A DNA stretch of 64,000 bases from Crocinitomicaceae bacterium (GTDB lineage Bacteria > Bacteroidota > Bacteroidia > Flavobacteriales_D > Crocinitomicaceae): NCBI GenBank assembly GCA_014762645.1, contig JABURP010000020.1:27041-91040 (forward strand), read 5' to 3'. The position numbers and the translations under genes are program-made. Positions within the stretch are counted from its first letter, which is position 1, and each line of letters starts with the position of its first letter. Shown one piece after another: positions 21,581 to 32,000 of this stretch. The notes below the pieces were generated by a model. That model had not been told where the DNA came from and did not search any database. It saw only the letters and a program-made list of their open reading frames with translations.

Positions 21581-22321
21581 TTATTCCTTAGAAGTTTCAG
21601 AAAAATATCCTGCAAGGTCCAATAAAAAGTCGGCATCTTCTTCTACCTTATTGCCTATGACCACAAGATCAGCCCCTGCGTTAAACGCATTTTCTACTGC
21701 TTCAGTTGTTCTTAATCCACCACCTACAATAAGCGGTAAATCAATATTCTGCTTAACAGCTTTTATCATTTTTTCCGGGACTGGATTTATTGCTCCACTT
21801 CCGGCATCCATAAAAACACACTGGAAACCGAGCATTTCTCCTGCAATAGCAGTCTTTACCGCAATACCTTCCTGATCACTTGGAATAGGGGAGGTTTGAC
21901 TTACATACGCAACAGACGAGTTTTTTCCGCCATCTATGAGTAAGTAGGCCGTGGAAATGGTTTCAATCTCCATCTTTTTGAGTAAATGAGCAGATTCTAC
22001 CTGATGACTAATAAGATAATCCGGATTGCGCCCCGAAAGTAAGCTCAAAAACAAAATACCATCCGCAAGTTCATTGATTTGCTGTCTTGAACCTGGGAAA
22101 ATAACAACCGGTATAGCTGTTTTTGATTTAATTTGAGTTAAACATGCGTGCAAGTCATTTTCACTTACGGTACTTCCGCCAACAAAAATAAATGTAGGGT
22201 TCAGTAATTTGATTCGAGCCAGTAGATCCTCAATTTCTGCTTCACCTCGGGTTTTATCGGGATCAATGAGTATGGCCACCTTTTTACGACCATTTGATAA
22301 TATATCGTGGAGTCTTTTCAT
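21581..22321 (-). CDS. Geranylgeranylglyceryl/heptaprenylglyceryl phosphate synthase family protein
   Basis: A TIM-barrel prenyltransferase of the GGGPS/PcrB family, about 246 residues. Motifs: VAILIDPDKT near the N-terminus, FVGGSTVSEND, MLGFQCVFMDAGSGAINPVP, and LPLIVGGGLRT. It joins a prenyl diphosphate to glycerol-1-phosphate; members occur widely in Bacteroidota, where the product is unclear. I chose the ATG at 22321 (MKRLHDIL), which avoids running into the upstream gene; an ATG 12 codons earlier at 22357 is possible. Probably cotranscribed with the phosphopantetheinyl transferase gene just upstream. Confidence 0.9.
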   Translation of the reverse strand: MKRLHDILSNGRKKVAILIDPDKTRGEAEIEDLLARIKLLNPTFIFVGGSTVSENDLHACLTQIKSKTAIPVVIFPGSRQQINELADGILFLSLLSGRNPDYLISHQVESAHLLKKMEIETISTAYLLIDGGKNSSVAYVSQTSPIPSDQEGIAVKTAIAGEMLGFQCVFMDAGSGAINPVPEKMIKAVKQNIDLPLIVGGGLRTTEAVENAFNAGADLVVIGNKVEEDADFLLDLAGYFSETSKE

Positions 22322-22338
22322 CAAAAACAAAAGTAAGT

Positions 22339-22956
22339 TTAACTCAATAAATAACAATAAGTGATAACGAAGTCATTGAAAATAAGGAAATCAAAGACGT
22401 AATCATGTTCCACACCATTTTTTATTACACGTACATCTCCCCGGTGACTCAGGGCGTGAACAAGAATATGTTCCTTAAAAAGCAATCCTGGAATATCTTC
22501 CATTTTATATATGGCTTCTTTGATACTCCAAATTAGTGTTAACACCTCCTCATTTTCAATATCAAACCGCTCTTTTTCAATACTCGCAAGGAATTTAAAC
22601 TTAACCCGGTGAATTTTTGGATTAAAAAATTCGATATCTACTCCAATGATGTGATCCTTAGAATAACCTATAACTACGTTGTTTCTGGAATGAGAAATAC
22701 TGATGTGCCCTTCGTTAATAATAGGTTTGCCAGTATCGCGGTATTGAATGACAAGATCCAGGTTAAATGAGCGCAAAAGCACGCGGGTGAAGTAAAATTC
22801 ACGCCTTCTTTTATCTGAAATAAACGTTTCGTATCGTGAAAGTTCTTCTTTGGTGAAGAAGTTCAAATCAATCTCCTCAACCGGAATATCCGTATAGGTT
22901 AACCGTTTAATGAGGATCTTATCCGTGTCAATAATATTTTTTATTGAGTATTGCAA
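22339..22956 (-). CDS. 4'-phosphopantetheinyl transferase superfamily protein
   Basis: A 205-residue Sfp-type enzyme that attaches the phosphopantetheine arm of CoA to carrier proteins. Diagnostic motifs: ISISHSRNNVVIGYS, IGVDIEFFNPKI (metal-binding Asp/Glu) and WSIKEAIYK (Glu and Lys of the WxxKEA motif). The start is TTG (22956); no ATG is available near the expected N-terminus. A near-consensus minus-strand -7 box (TTAATTTG, 22972-22979) lies just upstream and overlaps the region driving ahcY in the other direction. The substrate carrier protein is not evident from context. Confidence 0.9.
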   Translation of the reverse strand: MQYSIKNIIDTDKILIKRLTYTDIPVEEIDLNFFTKEELSRYETFISDKRRREFYFTRVLLRSFNLDLVIQYRDTGKPIINEGHISISHSRNNVVIGYSKDHIIGVDIEFFNPKIHRVKFKFLASIEKERFDIENEEVLTLIWSIKEAIYKMEDIPGLLFKEHILVHALSHRGDVRVIKNGVEHDYVFDFLIFNDFVITYCYLLS

Positions 22957-22991
22957 TTTCCAATTTTAGTGCAAATTAAAAAGGAGTTTTG

Positions 22992-22999
22992 TATTTTTG
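22992..22999 (+). promoter_or_regulatory. Putative -7 promoter box for ahcY
   Basis: TATTTTTG, a perfect TAnnTTTG match, 30 bases before the chosen ahcY ATG at 23030. It argues against the upstream start at 22997, which would lie in the promoter. Confidence 0.55.
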
Positions 23000-23029
23000 C
23001 AGCTGATTCTAAAGAAAATAAACATAAAG

Positions 23030-24343
23030 ATGAGCGATACACAAGAAAAATTGAACTATAAGGTGAAGGATATAAGCCTTGCAGACTGGGGGAGGAAAGA
23101 GATCAGGCTAGCAGAAGCAGAAATGCCTGGCTTAATGGCTTTGAGAGAAGAGTATGGAACATCTAAACCACTGGCAGGAGCTAGAATTGCAGGATGTTTG
23201 CACATGACAATTCAAACTGCAGTGTTAATTGAGACTTTAGTAGAGTTAGGAGCAGAAGTGAGCTGGTCCTCATGTAATATCTTTTCTACGCAAGATCAGG
23301 CTGCTGCTGCAATAGCTAAAGCTGGAATTCCTGTATTTGCATGGAAAGGAATGAATGATGAAGAATTTGACTGGTGTATCGAGCAAACGCTTTTTGCCTT
23401 TGAAGGAGGAAAACCATTAAACATGATTCTTGATGATGGTGGAGACCTTACTAATATGGTATTTGATAAATATCCTGAGTTGACGAAGGATATTAAAGGA
23501 CTTTCTGAAGAGACCACTACTGGTGTTCACAGACTTTATGAAAGAATGAAGAATGGAACACTTGTAATGCCAGCAATTAACGTGAATGATTCTGTTACAA
23601 AGTCAAAATTTGACAATAAATACGGTTGTAAAGAATCATTGGTGGATGCTATTCGTAGAGCTACAGATGTAATGATGGCCGGAAAAGTTGCTGTTGTTGC
23701 AGGATACGGTGATGTAGGTAAAGGATCTGCTGCTTCATTGAGAGGAGCTGGTGCACGCGTAATCGTTACGGAGATCGACCCAATTTGTGCGTTGCAGGCG
23801 GCAATGGATGGTTTTGAAGTTCAAAAAATGGACAACGCAGTGAGCCGAGCCGATATCGTGGTAACTACAACAGGTAATAAAGATATTATTGTTGGAAGGC
23901 ACTTCGAAAAAATGAAAGACAAAACAATCGTGTGTAACATTGGTCATTTTGACAATGAAATTGATGTTGCCTGGTTGGATAATAATCACGGATCAACTAA
24001 ATCAGAGATTAAACCTCAGGTAGATCTATATAATGTAAACGGTAAAGACATCATTCTTCTTGCAGAAGGTAGATTGGTAAATCTTGGGTGTGCAACAGGT
24101 CACCCTTCTTTTGTGATGTCTAATTCATTTACAAACCAAACACTTGCACAAATTGAACTTTGGAAACATGCTGATAAATATGAGAACAAAGTTTATATGT
24201 TGCCAAAACACCTGGATGAGAAAGTAGCAAAACTACATCTTGAAAAAATTGGTGTTGAACTTGATGAATTGTCACAAGATCAGGCAAAATATATCGGTGT
24301 GAAAGTTGAAGGGCCATATAAGCCTGAGCATTACAGATACTAA
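23030..24343 (+). CDS. ahcY: Adenosylhomocysteinase
   Basis: A 437-residue NAD-dependent enzyme hydrolysing S-adenosylhomocysteine to adenosine and homocysteine, clearing the by-product of SAM methylations. Motifs: [39 protein letters not shown], the NAD fold [20 protein letters not shown], and the C-terminal PYKPEHYRY that closes the tetramer NAD site. The start ATG at 23030 (MSDTQEKL) fits the family and the promoter box; the longer 22997 start is rejected. A hairpin terminator follows at 24369-24405. Confidence 0.97.
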   Translation: MSDTQEKLNYKVKDISLADWGRKEIRLAEAEMPGLMALREEYGTSKPLAGARIAGCLHMTIQTAVLIETLVELGAEVSWSSCNIFSTQDQAAAAIAKAGIPVFAWKGMNDEEFDWCIEQTLFAFEGGKPLNMILDDGGDLTNMVFDKYPELTKDIKGLSEETTTGVHRLYERMKNGTLVMPAINVNDSVTKSKFDNKYGCKESLVDAIRRATDVMMAGKVAVVAGYGDVGKGSAASLRGAGARVIVTEIDPICALQAAMDGFEVQKMDNAVSRADIVVTTTGNKDIIVGRHFEKMKDKTIVCNIGHFDNEIDVAWLDNNHGSTKSEIKPQVDLYNVNGKDIILLAEGRLVNLGCATGHPSFVMSNSFTNQTLAQIELWKHADKYENKVYMLPKHLDEKVAKLHLEKIGVELDELSQDQAKYIGVKVEGPYKPEHYRY

Positions 24344-24368
24344 AAACAATCGTTTTTAAATAATACAG

Positions 24369-24405
24369 AATCCCTTTCAGTCAAATTGTTCTGGAAGGGA
24401 TTTTT
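24369..24405 (+). terminator. Terminator between ahcY and the convergent lipoprotein gene
   Basis: AATCCCTTTCAG pairs with CTGGAAGGGATT (one mismatch/wobble position) around a 10-base loop and is followed by TTTTT. The complementary A-run on the other side suggests it may work in both directions; the lipoprotein stop lies at its end. Confidence 0.8.
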
Positions 24406-24838
24406 AGTTGTAGATGTTAACAGTGTATGATCCGTTCCAGGTAGTATTATACCTTCTTAAGGCAAATGTCGCCGGACCTTCTATGACTACTCCTGATGTA
24501 ATACTATACCGTGAGCCGCTTGTGGTGTCCACAAGTTCAAAGTAATTGTTGCTGTCAACCATTACGATAGCATTTGGATCATCACTGTTGTATGTCGAAT
24601 GACGATCAAGCGCAACAAATTCATCAAAATTTCTATACACAACAATACCCCTTGAACCACCGTCAACATAGACCCAGCCCCCCGGGGCATTTAAGGGTTG
24701 GTAAGATGGCAAGTCAAGATTAATGCTTATATTAACCGGAACATTTGGCACGGGATGTGTGTCTTCTTTGCAAGATGTGAATAAGAAACACAAAAAAACA
24801 ACTCCTGATTTTGCTAATCTTGAATATATTTGGCGCAT
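24404..24838 (-). CDS. Lipoprotein with a degenerate Rieske-like domain
   Basis: A 144-residue lipoprotein: N-terminal hydrophobic stretch ending in FTSC (lipobox Cys about residue 23), then an all-beta domain. The order GGWVYVDGG, GIVVYR, FVALDRHSTYNSDDP, and ITSGVVIEGPATFALRRY matches the Rieske fold of Bacteroidota proteins. The cluster ligands are missing: the first CxH is replaced by DRH and no second CxxH is present, so no [2Fe-2S] cluster is expected. It is probably a periplasm-facing outer-membrane lipoprotein of unknown role. Its ATG overlaps the ATG of the divergent gene at 24837. Confidence 0.75.
   Translation of the reverse strand: MRQIYSRLAKSGVVFLCFLFTSCKEDTHPVPNVPVNISINLDLPSYQPLNAPGGWVYVDGGSRGIVVYRNFDEFVALDRHSTYNSDDPNAIVMVDSNNYFELVDTTSGSRYSITSGVVIEGPATFALRRYNTTWNGSYTVNIYN
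24825..24832 (+). promoter_or_regulatory. Putative -7 promoter box for the small basic protein gene
   Basis: TATATTTG, a perfect TAnnTTTG match, ends 4 bases before the ATG at 24837. It lies inside the coding region of the divergent lipoprotein gene and predicts an essentially leaderless mRNA. Confidence 0.45.
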
Positions 24839-25118
24839 GGAAAAAAGATTCTTCTCAATATTAACGAAATTAATGATAATTATTGCCTGTGCGGTAATTT
24901 CTCCTGAAACTGGGTTTACTCAGGATAAGGGGGCTAAGACCGTTAAGACAGGGAGATCAAAAAGTAGACGCCAAAAACGAATCAAACAAGGAAAACGGTC
25001 TAGAAAAAAATCTTACAAAAATCAAGATAAGGCTACGCGAAAAAGAATGAAACGTGCTGCACGGAATGCAAAAAGACGTCAACGCGGTAAGCCAATGAAA
25101 AATAATCGACTGACTTAA
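24837..25118 (+). CDS. Small exported, extremely basic protein
   Basis: A 93-residue protein. The N-terminus (MEKRFFSILTKLMIIIACAV...TGFTQ) is a good signal peptide, with cleavage likely after Gln about residue 29. The last 60 residues contain 29 Lys/Arg and only one acidic residue, with runs such as RSKSRRQKRIKQGKRSRKK. Low complexity, no fold predicted by eye. Such polycations may bind nucleic acid, anionic glycans or lipopolysaccharide; the function is unknown. I chose this ATG because it starts the signal peptide; a longer frame from 24723 would overlap the divergent gene. It follows a promoter box by 4 bases. Confidence 0.6.
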   Translation: MEKRFFSILTKLMIIIACAVISPETGFTQDKGAKTVKTGRSKSRRQKRIKQGKRSRKKSYKNQDKATRKRMKRAARNAKRRQRGKPMKNNRLT

Positions 25119-25193
25119 AGCAGGTTAAATTAGACTTGTATATTTTCGCATAAAAAGTTGTTTTTCCTTCTTTTTAAATGATCCATTCAGATG

Positions 25194-25201
25194 TACTTTT
25201 G
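25194..25201 (+). promoter_or_regulatory. Putative -7 promoter box for the TonB receptor cassette
   Basis: TACTTTTG, a perfect TAnnTTTG match, 114 bases before the receptor ATG at 25315. It predicts a leader of about 108 bases with no clear hairpin. Confidence 0.4.
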
Positions 25202-25314
25202 TTAATGAACTATTGCCTGAAGATTTTGTTAATTTATTTGGCCGGTTCACAATTATATTATCTATATTAGCACGCTATTGTATTTTAGGATTTTTTAACA
25301 AATACACTAAACTT

Positions 25315-28300
25315 ATGCTTACTAACTTAAGGTTATTGTTAACCGTATTCTGTTTAACAGCCGGTTTTGCTTTTTCTCAAACGGGTAATGGTACAATCAA
25401 AGGTCAAATTACAGATAAGGAGTCTGGAGACCCACTTCCATTTGTGAAAGTGGTTGTTATGCAAAATGGACAGCAAAAAGGATTTGCTCAAACTGATTTT
25501 GACGGTAAATTTTTGATTTCATCCCTCCCTCCCGGTAAATATGATGTTGAAGCAAGATTCGTCGGTTATCAACCAATCAGACAAGAAGGTGTTGTTGTCA
25601 ATGCCGATAAATACACCCTATTAAATGACATGCAAATGGGTAGTTCAGCAGAAATGTTGGATGTAGTTGAGGTAATCCATTATGAGGTGCCGCTAATTGA
25701 TAAAGATGGTGGAGCTTCCGGGGCAACAGTAACCAGAGATGATATCGCTAAAATGCCTACGCGTTCTGCAACAGGAATTGCGCAAACAGTTGGTGGTGTA
25801 TACTCTTCTGAAGGGTCAAGCGCATTAAGTATTAGAGGTACAAGATCAGATGCCACTTATTATTTTATTGATGGTATTAAAGTGAGAGGGTCTTCAGCAT
25901 TGCCTAAGTCAGCAATTCAGGAGGTGTCAGTAATTACAGGTGGGGTTCCTGCTAACTATGGTGACGTTACAGGTGGTATTATTGCGATTACAACTAGAGG
26001 GCCTTCAGCTAGATATTTTGGTTCATTTGAAGGTGTAACTTCTGGGTTTTATATTAATGGTGATGACCCGCTTGGGTATGACGGAAAAGTAATTGGCCTG
26101 GATAAATATGGATACAATCTTTTTGAAGGTATGGTTTCTGGCCCGCTTTTGATGAAAAAGGATTCCGCCGGAAATAAAACGAAACCAATTTTAGGGTTCT
26201 TTTTATCGGCTAACTATACGGATCAGCTAGATGGAAGACCACTTGCAAATGGAGGTGCCTACAGAATTAAAAGTGATGCAAGAGATTCATTGTTAGCTAA
26301 TCCGCTTCGACCTACAGGATTAGGTCAAGGTACATATTATAATGCAGAGTTCCTGCGTCACGATTTTACTGATGAAGCAAATTCTTCATTTGAGCAAGTT
26401 CCATGGAGAATGAACGCAAGAAGTCGTTCGGCTTCGGCTGCAGGTAAAATAGATGTAAATGCAGGTACGAATATCAACCTAACTTTTGGTGGTAATATGG
26501 CGTGGAGCCAGGGCTCGATCTATAACTATAACGGATCACTCATGAACTTCGAAAACTTTGGTCAAACATCAAGTCTTGACTGGAGAGTTTATGGTAGATT
26601 TACTCAACGTTTTAATAATACTGATGAAGGTTCCTCATCAAAAATTAAAAGTGCGAATTACTCTATAATGATCGACTATTCGCAATCTCATGATAAATTT
26701 CAGGATGCAAGACACGAGGATAGAATTTTTAACTATGGTCATGTTGGTACTTTTGAAACATTTAGAGAAAAAACCTACGAATTCAACGCGGAAGGCGATT
26801 CATTGATCCATAATGGATTTAATGACACACTTGTGCAATTTACACCTTCAACAACCAACGAAGCATTTGCGGCAATTACGTCACAGTATTATTCAATTTA
26901 TGCAGGCCAACCTGAAGATCACTATGAAAACCTCTTCCAAATTCAACAAGGTGGTGCATTAAGAAATGGTGATGTTCCACAATCAGTTTATGGTATTTGG
27001 AATAACCTTGGTACGCCTTATAATGGATACGGTTACTCACAAGCTGATCAGTTCCGTATTACCGGATCTGGTTCAATCAACTTGAATGATCACTCCATAT
27101 CTTTAGGTTTTGAGTATGAGCAAAGATGGGATAGAGCCTGGAATGGTGCGCCAATTGGTATTTGGACAATCGCTCGTCAGTACATGAATAACCACATTCT
27201 AGAGTTGGATAAATCTGCATCAGGAACGACGTTTGATTATTACGGAACTTTCCCTAGGGTTACTTTTGAAAGATTGAATGCATCCCCTGGTGATTATGAA
27301 GGACAAGAAGGAAATGACGCTCAGTATTTCTTCGATTACAATGTAAGAGACAAACTTGGTTTAAATACGGATGGTACTGATTTCGTAGATATTGATGCAA
27401 TCGACCCAAACTTCTTTACGGTTGATATGTTCAATGCAGATGAATTACTGAATTCAGGTAATAACCTTTTCACATGGTATGGTTATGACCATGCAGGAAA
27501 TAAAGTAAGAGGAAATACTGATATCAATGACTATTTCACAAGATTTGATGAAAATGGTAATTACGAGAGACATATTGGTGCGTTCCAACCGATTTATATG
27601 GCAGGATACATCATGGATAAGTTTGCTTTTGATGATATTATCTTCAATGTTGGTGTTCGTGTAGACGTATTTGATGCAAACCAACCGGTACTAAAAGATA
27701 AGTATTTATTGTATACAGCCAAAACTGTAGGTGAAGTAGACGACTTAGGTCCACACCCTGAAAATATGGGGACTGATTACGTGGTATATGTTAATGATGT
27801 GAGTAATGTAAATTCAATTCTAGGATACAGAAATGGAGACACATGGTATGACGCAAATGGTGTTGAAGTTGCAGATGCATCACTAATTGAAGGTTCAAAA
27901 GGTATCGCGCCGTATTTAACAGATGACGAGTACGGACTAGAAGCCTCATTGAAAGGTACACCTACAGCAGAGTCTTTTGAAGATTACAAGCCGCAGATTA
28001 ATGTAATGCCAAGAATTGCTTTTTCTTTCCCTATTTCAGATGAAGCGTCGTTTTTTGCTCACTATGACATCCTAACGAAACGTCCAACTTCGGGGAATAG
28101 GTTTGACCCGATTGACTATCAATTCTTGCAAGCGAGAAATGTGATTATTAATAATCCAAACTTGAAACCTGAAAGAACAATTGATTATGAAATTGGATTC
28201 CAGCAGGTATTATCTAAAACTTCATCACTTAAGATTTCGGCCTTCTATAAAGAACAGAGAGATCAGGTACAGTTAGTAAACGTTTTCCAGGCATATCCTA

Positions 28301-29058
28301 ACACATATCGTTCTTATGGTAACAGAGATTTTGGTACGGTAAAAGGTTTAACAGTCTCTTATGATTTGAGAAGAACTGGAAATATTAGAATGACCGTTGC
28401 ATATACACTCCAGTTTGCGAACGGAACAGGTTCAGATGCAACTTCTGCATTAGGCCTTGTAAATGCTGGAGAACCTAACTTGAAAGTTATCTTCCCATAC
28501 TCTTACGACCAAAGACATGGATTTAATATAGTTGTTGATTATAGATACGGTAGCGGAACTGATTATAATGGGCCAAAAATTGGCGATTTTGAGGTGCTTG
28601 GAAACACTGGGTTGAACGTGGTAACGAACATAGGTTCTGGTACGCCTTACTCAGGTTTGAAAGTTCCAGTTGGAGATGCACTGCTTTCTCCGAATAGTTC
28701 ACAACTGGATGGTACTTTAAATGGGTCGAGAAAGCCTTGGCAGTATCGTATTGATCTGCAGATTGACAGAAACTTTAGTCTGGAGTTTGGTAAAGACGAA
28801 GAGAAGAAGAAAGCAGCATATTTAAATGTATATATGCGTATTACAAATATTTTCAACATCATCAATACGTTGAATGTATACCGCGCTACTGGAACTCCTG
28901 ATGATGATGGATATTTAGCAGCATCTCAATATCAGGCTTCAATCCAAAATCAATTGGATGAGCAATCATTTAGAGATTATTATCAATTGAAGGTGGTAAA
29001 TCCTTTCAACTTTGGTATTCCAAGAACGATTAGACTAGGTGTAAAATTTGATTTTTAA
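25315..29058 (+). CDS. TonB-dependent receptor with N-terminal carboxypeptidase-like domain
   Basis: A 1247-residue outer-membrane receptor. Order: signal peptide (residues 1-22, ending FAFSQ), a carboxypeptidase regulatory-like beta-sandwich (GTIKGQITDKESGDPLPFVKVVV...), a plug domain (ALSIRGTRSDATYYFIDGIKV, GGVPANYGDVTGGIIAITTRG), and a C-terminal 22-strand barrel ending IRLGVKFDF with the terminal Phe. The start at 25315 fits the signal peptide; a longer frame from 25213 has none. It is 34 bases before the first giant secreted protein, with a PorV-like gene following: a receptor/secreted protein/PorV cassette. No SusD gene is present, so it is not a standard glycan-uptake locus. The substrate is unknown. 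Confidence 0.92.
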   Translation: MLTNLRLLLTVFCLTAGFAFSQTGNGTIKGQITDKESGDPLPFVKVVVMQNGQQKGFAQTDFDGKFLISSLPPGKYDVEARFVGYQPIRQEGVVVNADKYTLLNDMQMGSSAEMLDVVEVIHYEVPLIDKDGGASGATVTRDDIAKMPTRSATGIAQTVGGVYSSEGSSALSIRGTRSDATYYFIDGIKVRGSSALPKSAIQEVSVITGGVPANYGDVTGGIIAITTRGPSARYFGSFEGVTSGFYINGDDPLGYDGKVIGLDKYGYNLFEGMVSGPLLMKKDSAGNKTKPILGFFLSANYTDQLDGRPLANGGAYRIKSDARDSLLANPLRPTGLGQGTYYNAEFLRHDFTDEANSSFEQVPWRMNARSRSASAAGKIDVNAGTNINLTFGGNMAWSQGSIYNYNGSLMNFENFGQTSSLDWRVYGRFTQRFNNTDEGSSSKIKSANYSIMIDYSQSHDKFQDARHEDRIFNYGHVGTFETFREKTYEFNAEGDSLIHNGFNDTLVQFTPSTTNEAFAAITSQYYSIYAGQPEDHYENLFQIQQGGALRNGDVPQSVYGIWNNLGTPYNGYGYSQADQFRITGSGSINLNDHSISLGFEYEQRWDRAWNGAPIGIWTIARQYMNNHILELDKSASGTTFDYYGTFPRVTFERLNASPGDYEGQEGNDAQYFFDYNVRDKLGLNTDGTDFVDIDAIDPNFFTVDMFNADELLNSGNNLFTWYGYDHAGNKVRGNTDINDYFTRFDENGNYERHIGAFQPIYMAGYIMDKFAFDDIIFNVGVRVDVFDANQPVLKDKYLLYTAKTVGEVDDLGPHPENMGTDYVVYVNDVSNVNSILGYRNGDTWYDANGVEVADASLIEGSKGIAPYLTDDEYGLEASLKGTPTAESFEDYKPQINVMPRIAFSFPISDEASFFAHYDILTKRPTSGNRFDPIDYQFLQARNVIINNPNLKPERTIDYEIGFQQVLSKTSSLKISAFYKEQRDQVQLVNVFQAYPNTYRSYGNRDFGTVKGLTVSYDLRRTGNIRMTVAYTLQFANGTGSDATSALGLVNAGEPNLKVIFPYSYDQRHGFNIVVDYRYGSGTDYNGPKIGDFEVLGNTGLNVVTNIGSGTPYSGLKVPVGDALLSPNSSQLDGTLNGSRKPWQYRIDLQIDRNFSLEFGKDEEKKKAAYLNVYMRITNIFNIINTLNVYRATGTPDDDGYLAASQYQASIQNQLDEQSFRDYYQLKVVNPFNFGIPRTIRLGVKFDF

Positions 29059-29092
29059 TTGGAAAATTTAGTTAAAGATCTAAAGTAAGATT

Positions 29093-32000
29093 ATGAAAAA
29101 TATACTTCTAACCATTTTAGTATTAGGCATAGCAAGTTCTACTTTTGCATACAAGAACTTTAATGATCATGGCCCAGACCATGTGCCGCCAAATGACGGA
29201 AGAGCTGCAAACTGTGCTCCGGCAAATGAACGTTTATTCATGGATTTTAACAATGTAAGAGCATTAGTTGAAACTGGTGGATCACTTTGGCAGGACCGTG
29301 CTAATGGTCGAGCATCTTATGAAATTCCAAAAGAATCAAATAGGCATGTGCTGTATTCAGGAGCCTTATGGATGGGAGGAGAAGATGTGAATGGTCAGTT
29401 AAAACTCGCTGCTCACAGATTCCGTCAGGGGAATGACTTCTGGGCAGGACCACTCGGTGACCTGATTGATGGTACTGGAAACTACGATCCATTTGTTGTC
29501 CAAAATGCCGAGATGGAATTATATAGAGATTACGGAGCAGCAGAGATTATTCCATCTGAATGTTTGAAGTATGATCAATTCTATACCATTCGTAAAGCAG
29601 AGGTGCGTCAGTTTATTGCGTGGTGGAATTGTGATCAGGGTATTACTGCACCGGAAGATTGTGAAGCTGTTGAAAAACCAGATGATGATATCATGAATCG
29701 TATCATAAACTGGCCTGCACACGGTGACGTCTCATTAGGACAAGATTTTTATCTGGCTCCGTTCTATGATAATTCTACTGAAGCAAATCAAGCAAATGGA
29801 ATATATGACCCAATCAATGATGGTGATTATCCTTGGTATGATATAGAAGATGAAATAGATTGTAGAAATGACCGTAGGGTTACACTATTTGGTGATGAGA
29901 CGCATTGGTGGGTATTTAACGATAAAGGAAATATTCACACAGAAACAGGTGGTGATCCAATTGGAATGGAGATTAGAGCTCAGGCTTTTGCTTTTGCAAC
30001 AGATGACGCAATTAATGATATGACTTTCTATAACTATGAGTTGATTAATAGGGGTACACAAACCTTGTACAATACTTATTTTGGTCAGTGGGTAGACTCA
30101 GATATTGGTAATGCATTTGATGACTTTGTTGGTTGTGATGTTAATAGAGGATTAGGGTTCGGGTTTAATGGTGTCTCTACAGACAATGGTGCCAGTGGAC
30201 AGGAGCCTTATGGTGCATCTCCACCTGCAGTGGGCGTCGACTTCTTTGAAGGACCATATCAAGATAATGATGGTGTGGACAATGCCGTAGGTATTGGAAC
30301 AAATGAAGCATTGAACGGAATAGGCTATGGGGATGGAATCGCTGATAATGAGCGATTTGGAATGAGAAGATTTGTTTATCACAACAATAGTGGTGGACCA
30401 ACTGGTGACCCGACAAATGCGACAGACTATTATCTCTTTATGAAGGGTATCTGGAAAAATGGTCAACAAATGGTTTATGGTGGTAATGGTTTTAATACTG
30501 GTACTTCACTTCCTACTGACTTTATGTTCCCAGGTGACTCAGATGATCAATTTTGGGGAACCGGAGGAGTAGATCCTGGGTTCGATTGGTCAGAGGTTAC
30601 TGAAGGAAACCCTCCAGGTGATAGACGTTTCTTACAGTCAGCAGGGCCATTTACGCTTGTACCAGGTGCTGTAAATAATATTACCGTAGGTGTTGTATAT
30701 GGTAGAAACACAGCTGAAACTGATCTTGAAGCTTCTGTAAGAGCTATGAAAACAGCGGATTCAAAAGCTCAGGCTCTTTTTGAAAACTGTTTTGAATTGG
30801 TTGAACCGCCAGTTGCGCCGATTTTAACTATCCAGGAAATGGAAAATGAATTAATCCTTTATCTTGATGAGCCTGTAGGATTTGATGAGCAAACCTGGTT
30901 TGAGGTAGATAAGATTAATATTATTACTCCAGATGAGCTCGTTCAACAAGGTATCTACTACGACGATACATTCAGATTTGAAGGATATCAAATTTTCCAA
31001 ATGATAGATGGAGATGCTTCGGTATCTGACTTGGATGATATTGAGAAAGCTCGATTAGTTGCTCAATGTGATGTGCAGAATGGAGTTTCTAAGTTGGTGA
31101 ACTACACTTATGATGAGCAATTGCAAATTACAATTCCATCAGTAATGGTAGATGGTGCTGATGAAGGTTTAAGACATTCATGGAGTATTACTGAGGATTT
31201 ATTTGCGACAGGTGCACGACAATTAGTAAACCATAAGAAGTATTACTATATCGCAGTGGCCTATGCATATAATAACTATAAGACATATGACCCTAATGAT
31301 CCTGATGCCCTGGATGGACAAAAAGTTCCTTACTTGAGATCCAGAATTTCTGCAACAGGTAAAGGTATCGAGTCGGTGATTGGAATCCCACATGATCCTA
31401 CACCGGAAGCGGATGGAACTTTGTTTACAACATCTTATGGATGGCAACCAAAAATCACTCAAATTGAAGGGATTGGTAATGGTGGAAAATTCATTGAACT
31501 GGATTCGGCAAGCCGAGCTTCAACCGTACTAAATGCGCCATACAAGGTAGATCATCCTGTATATAAATCAGGCGCGGGACCAGTAGACATTAAAGTTATT
31601 GACCCGTTGAATCTTGCTGGAGGAGACTATACTCTAGGTTTTGAAAAAGATTCTTCTTCAGTAAATGAAGCTACGTGGTGGTTGGCAAGAGCTTATACTG
31701 ATGAATCAGGTATGGCTCAAACAGATACGGTGTTTTCTGACTATGTAGTTGGTGTCAGAAATGAACAGTTAGTCCTTGATTGGGGAATTTCTGTAAACAT
31801 CAATCAGCAGTTCTATATAGGATCTGGAGCTTGCTCAAATAAATTTGCCGAACCGATTGATGCCACTATTTCGTATAGTGATTCGTCAAAAGCATGGTTA
31901 ATGGGAGTACCAGATGATGATCAGTTCTATCCTACCAACTGGATTCGTTCAGGAAGTACAAGTGAGAATGAAACTGATAACCCAGGTGGTTGCGATCCGA

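Noticed and set aside
22997..23029. Upstream ahcY start adding 11 residues
   Set aside because: It would begin inside the perfect TATTTTTG promoter box, and the ATG at 23030 gives the normal N-terminus of the family.
24723..24836. Longer frame for the small basic protein
   Set aside because: It would overlap the start of the divergent lipoprotein gene by over 100 bases and hide the signal peptide.
25213..25314. Longer N-terminus for the TonB receptor (34 extra residues)
   Set aside because: The added residues give no cleavable signal peptide and overlap the promoter region; the ATG at 25315 starts an ideal signal peptide.
30152..30469. Minus-strand frames inside the giants
   Set aside because: Low-complexity shadow frames without start context or recognisable protein features.
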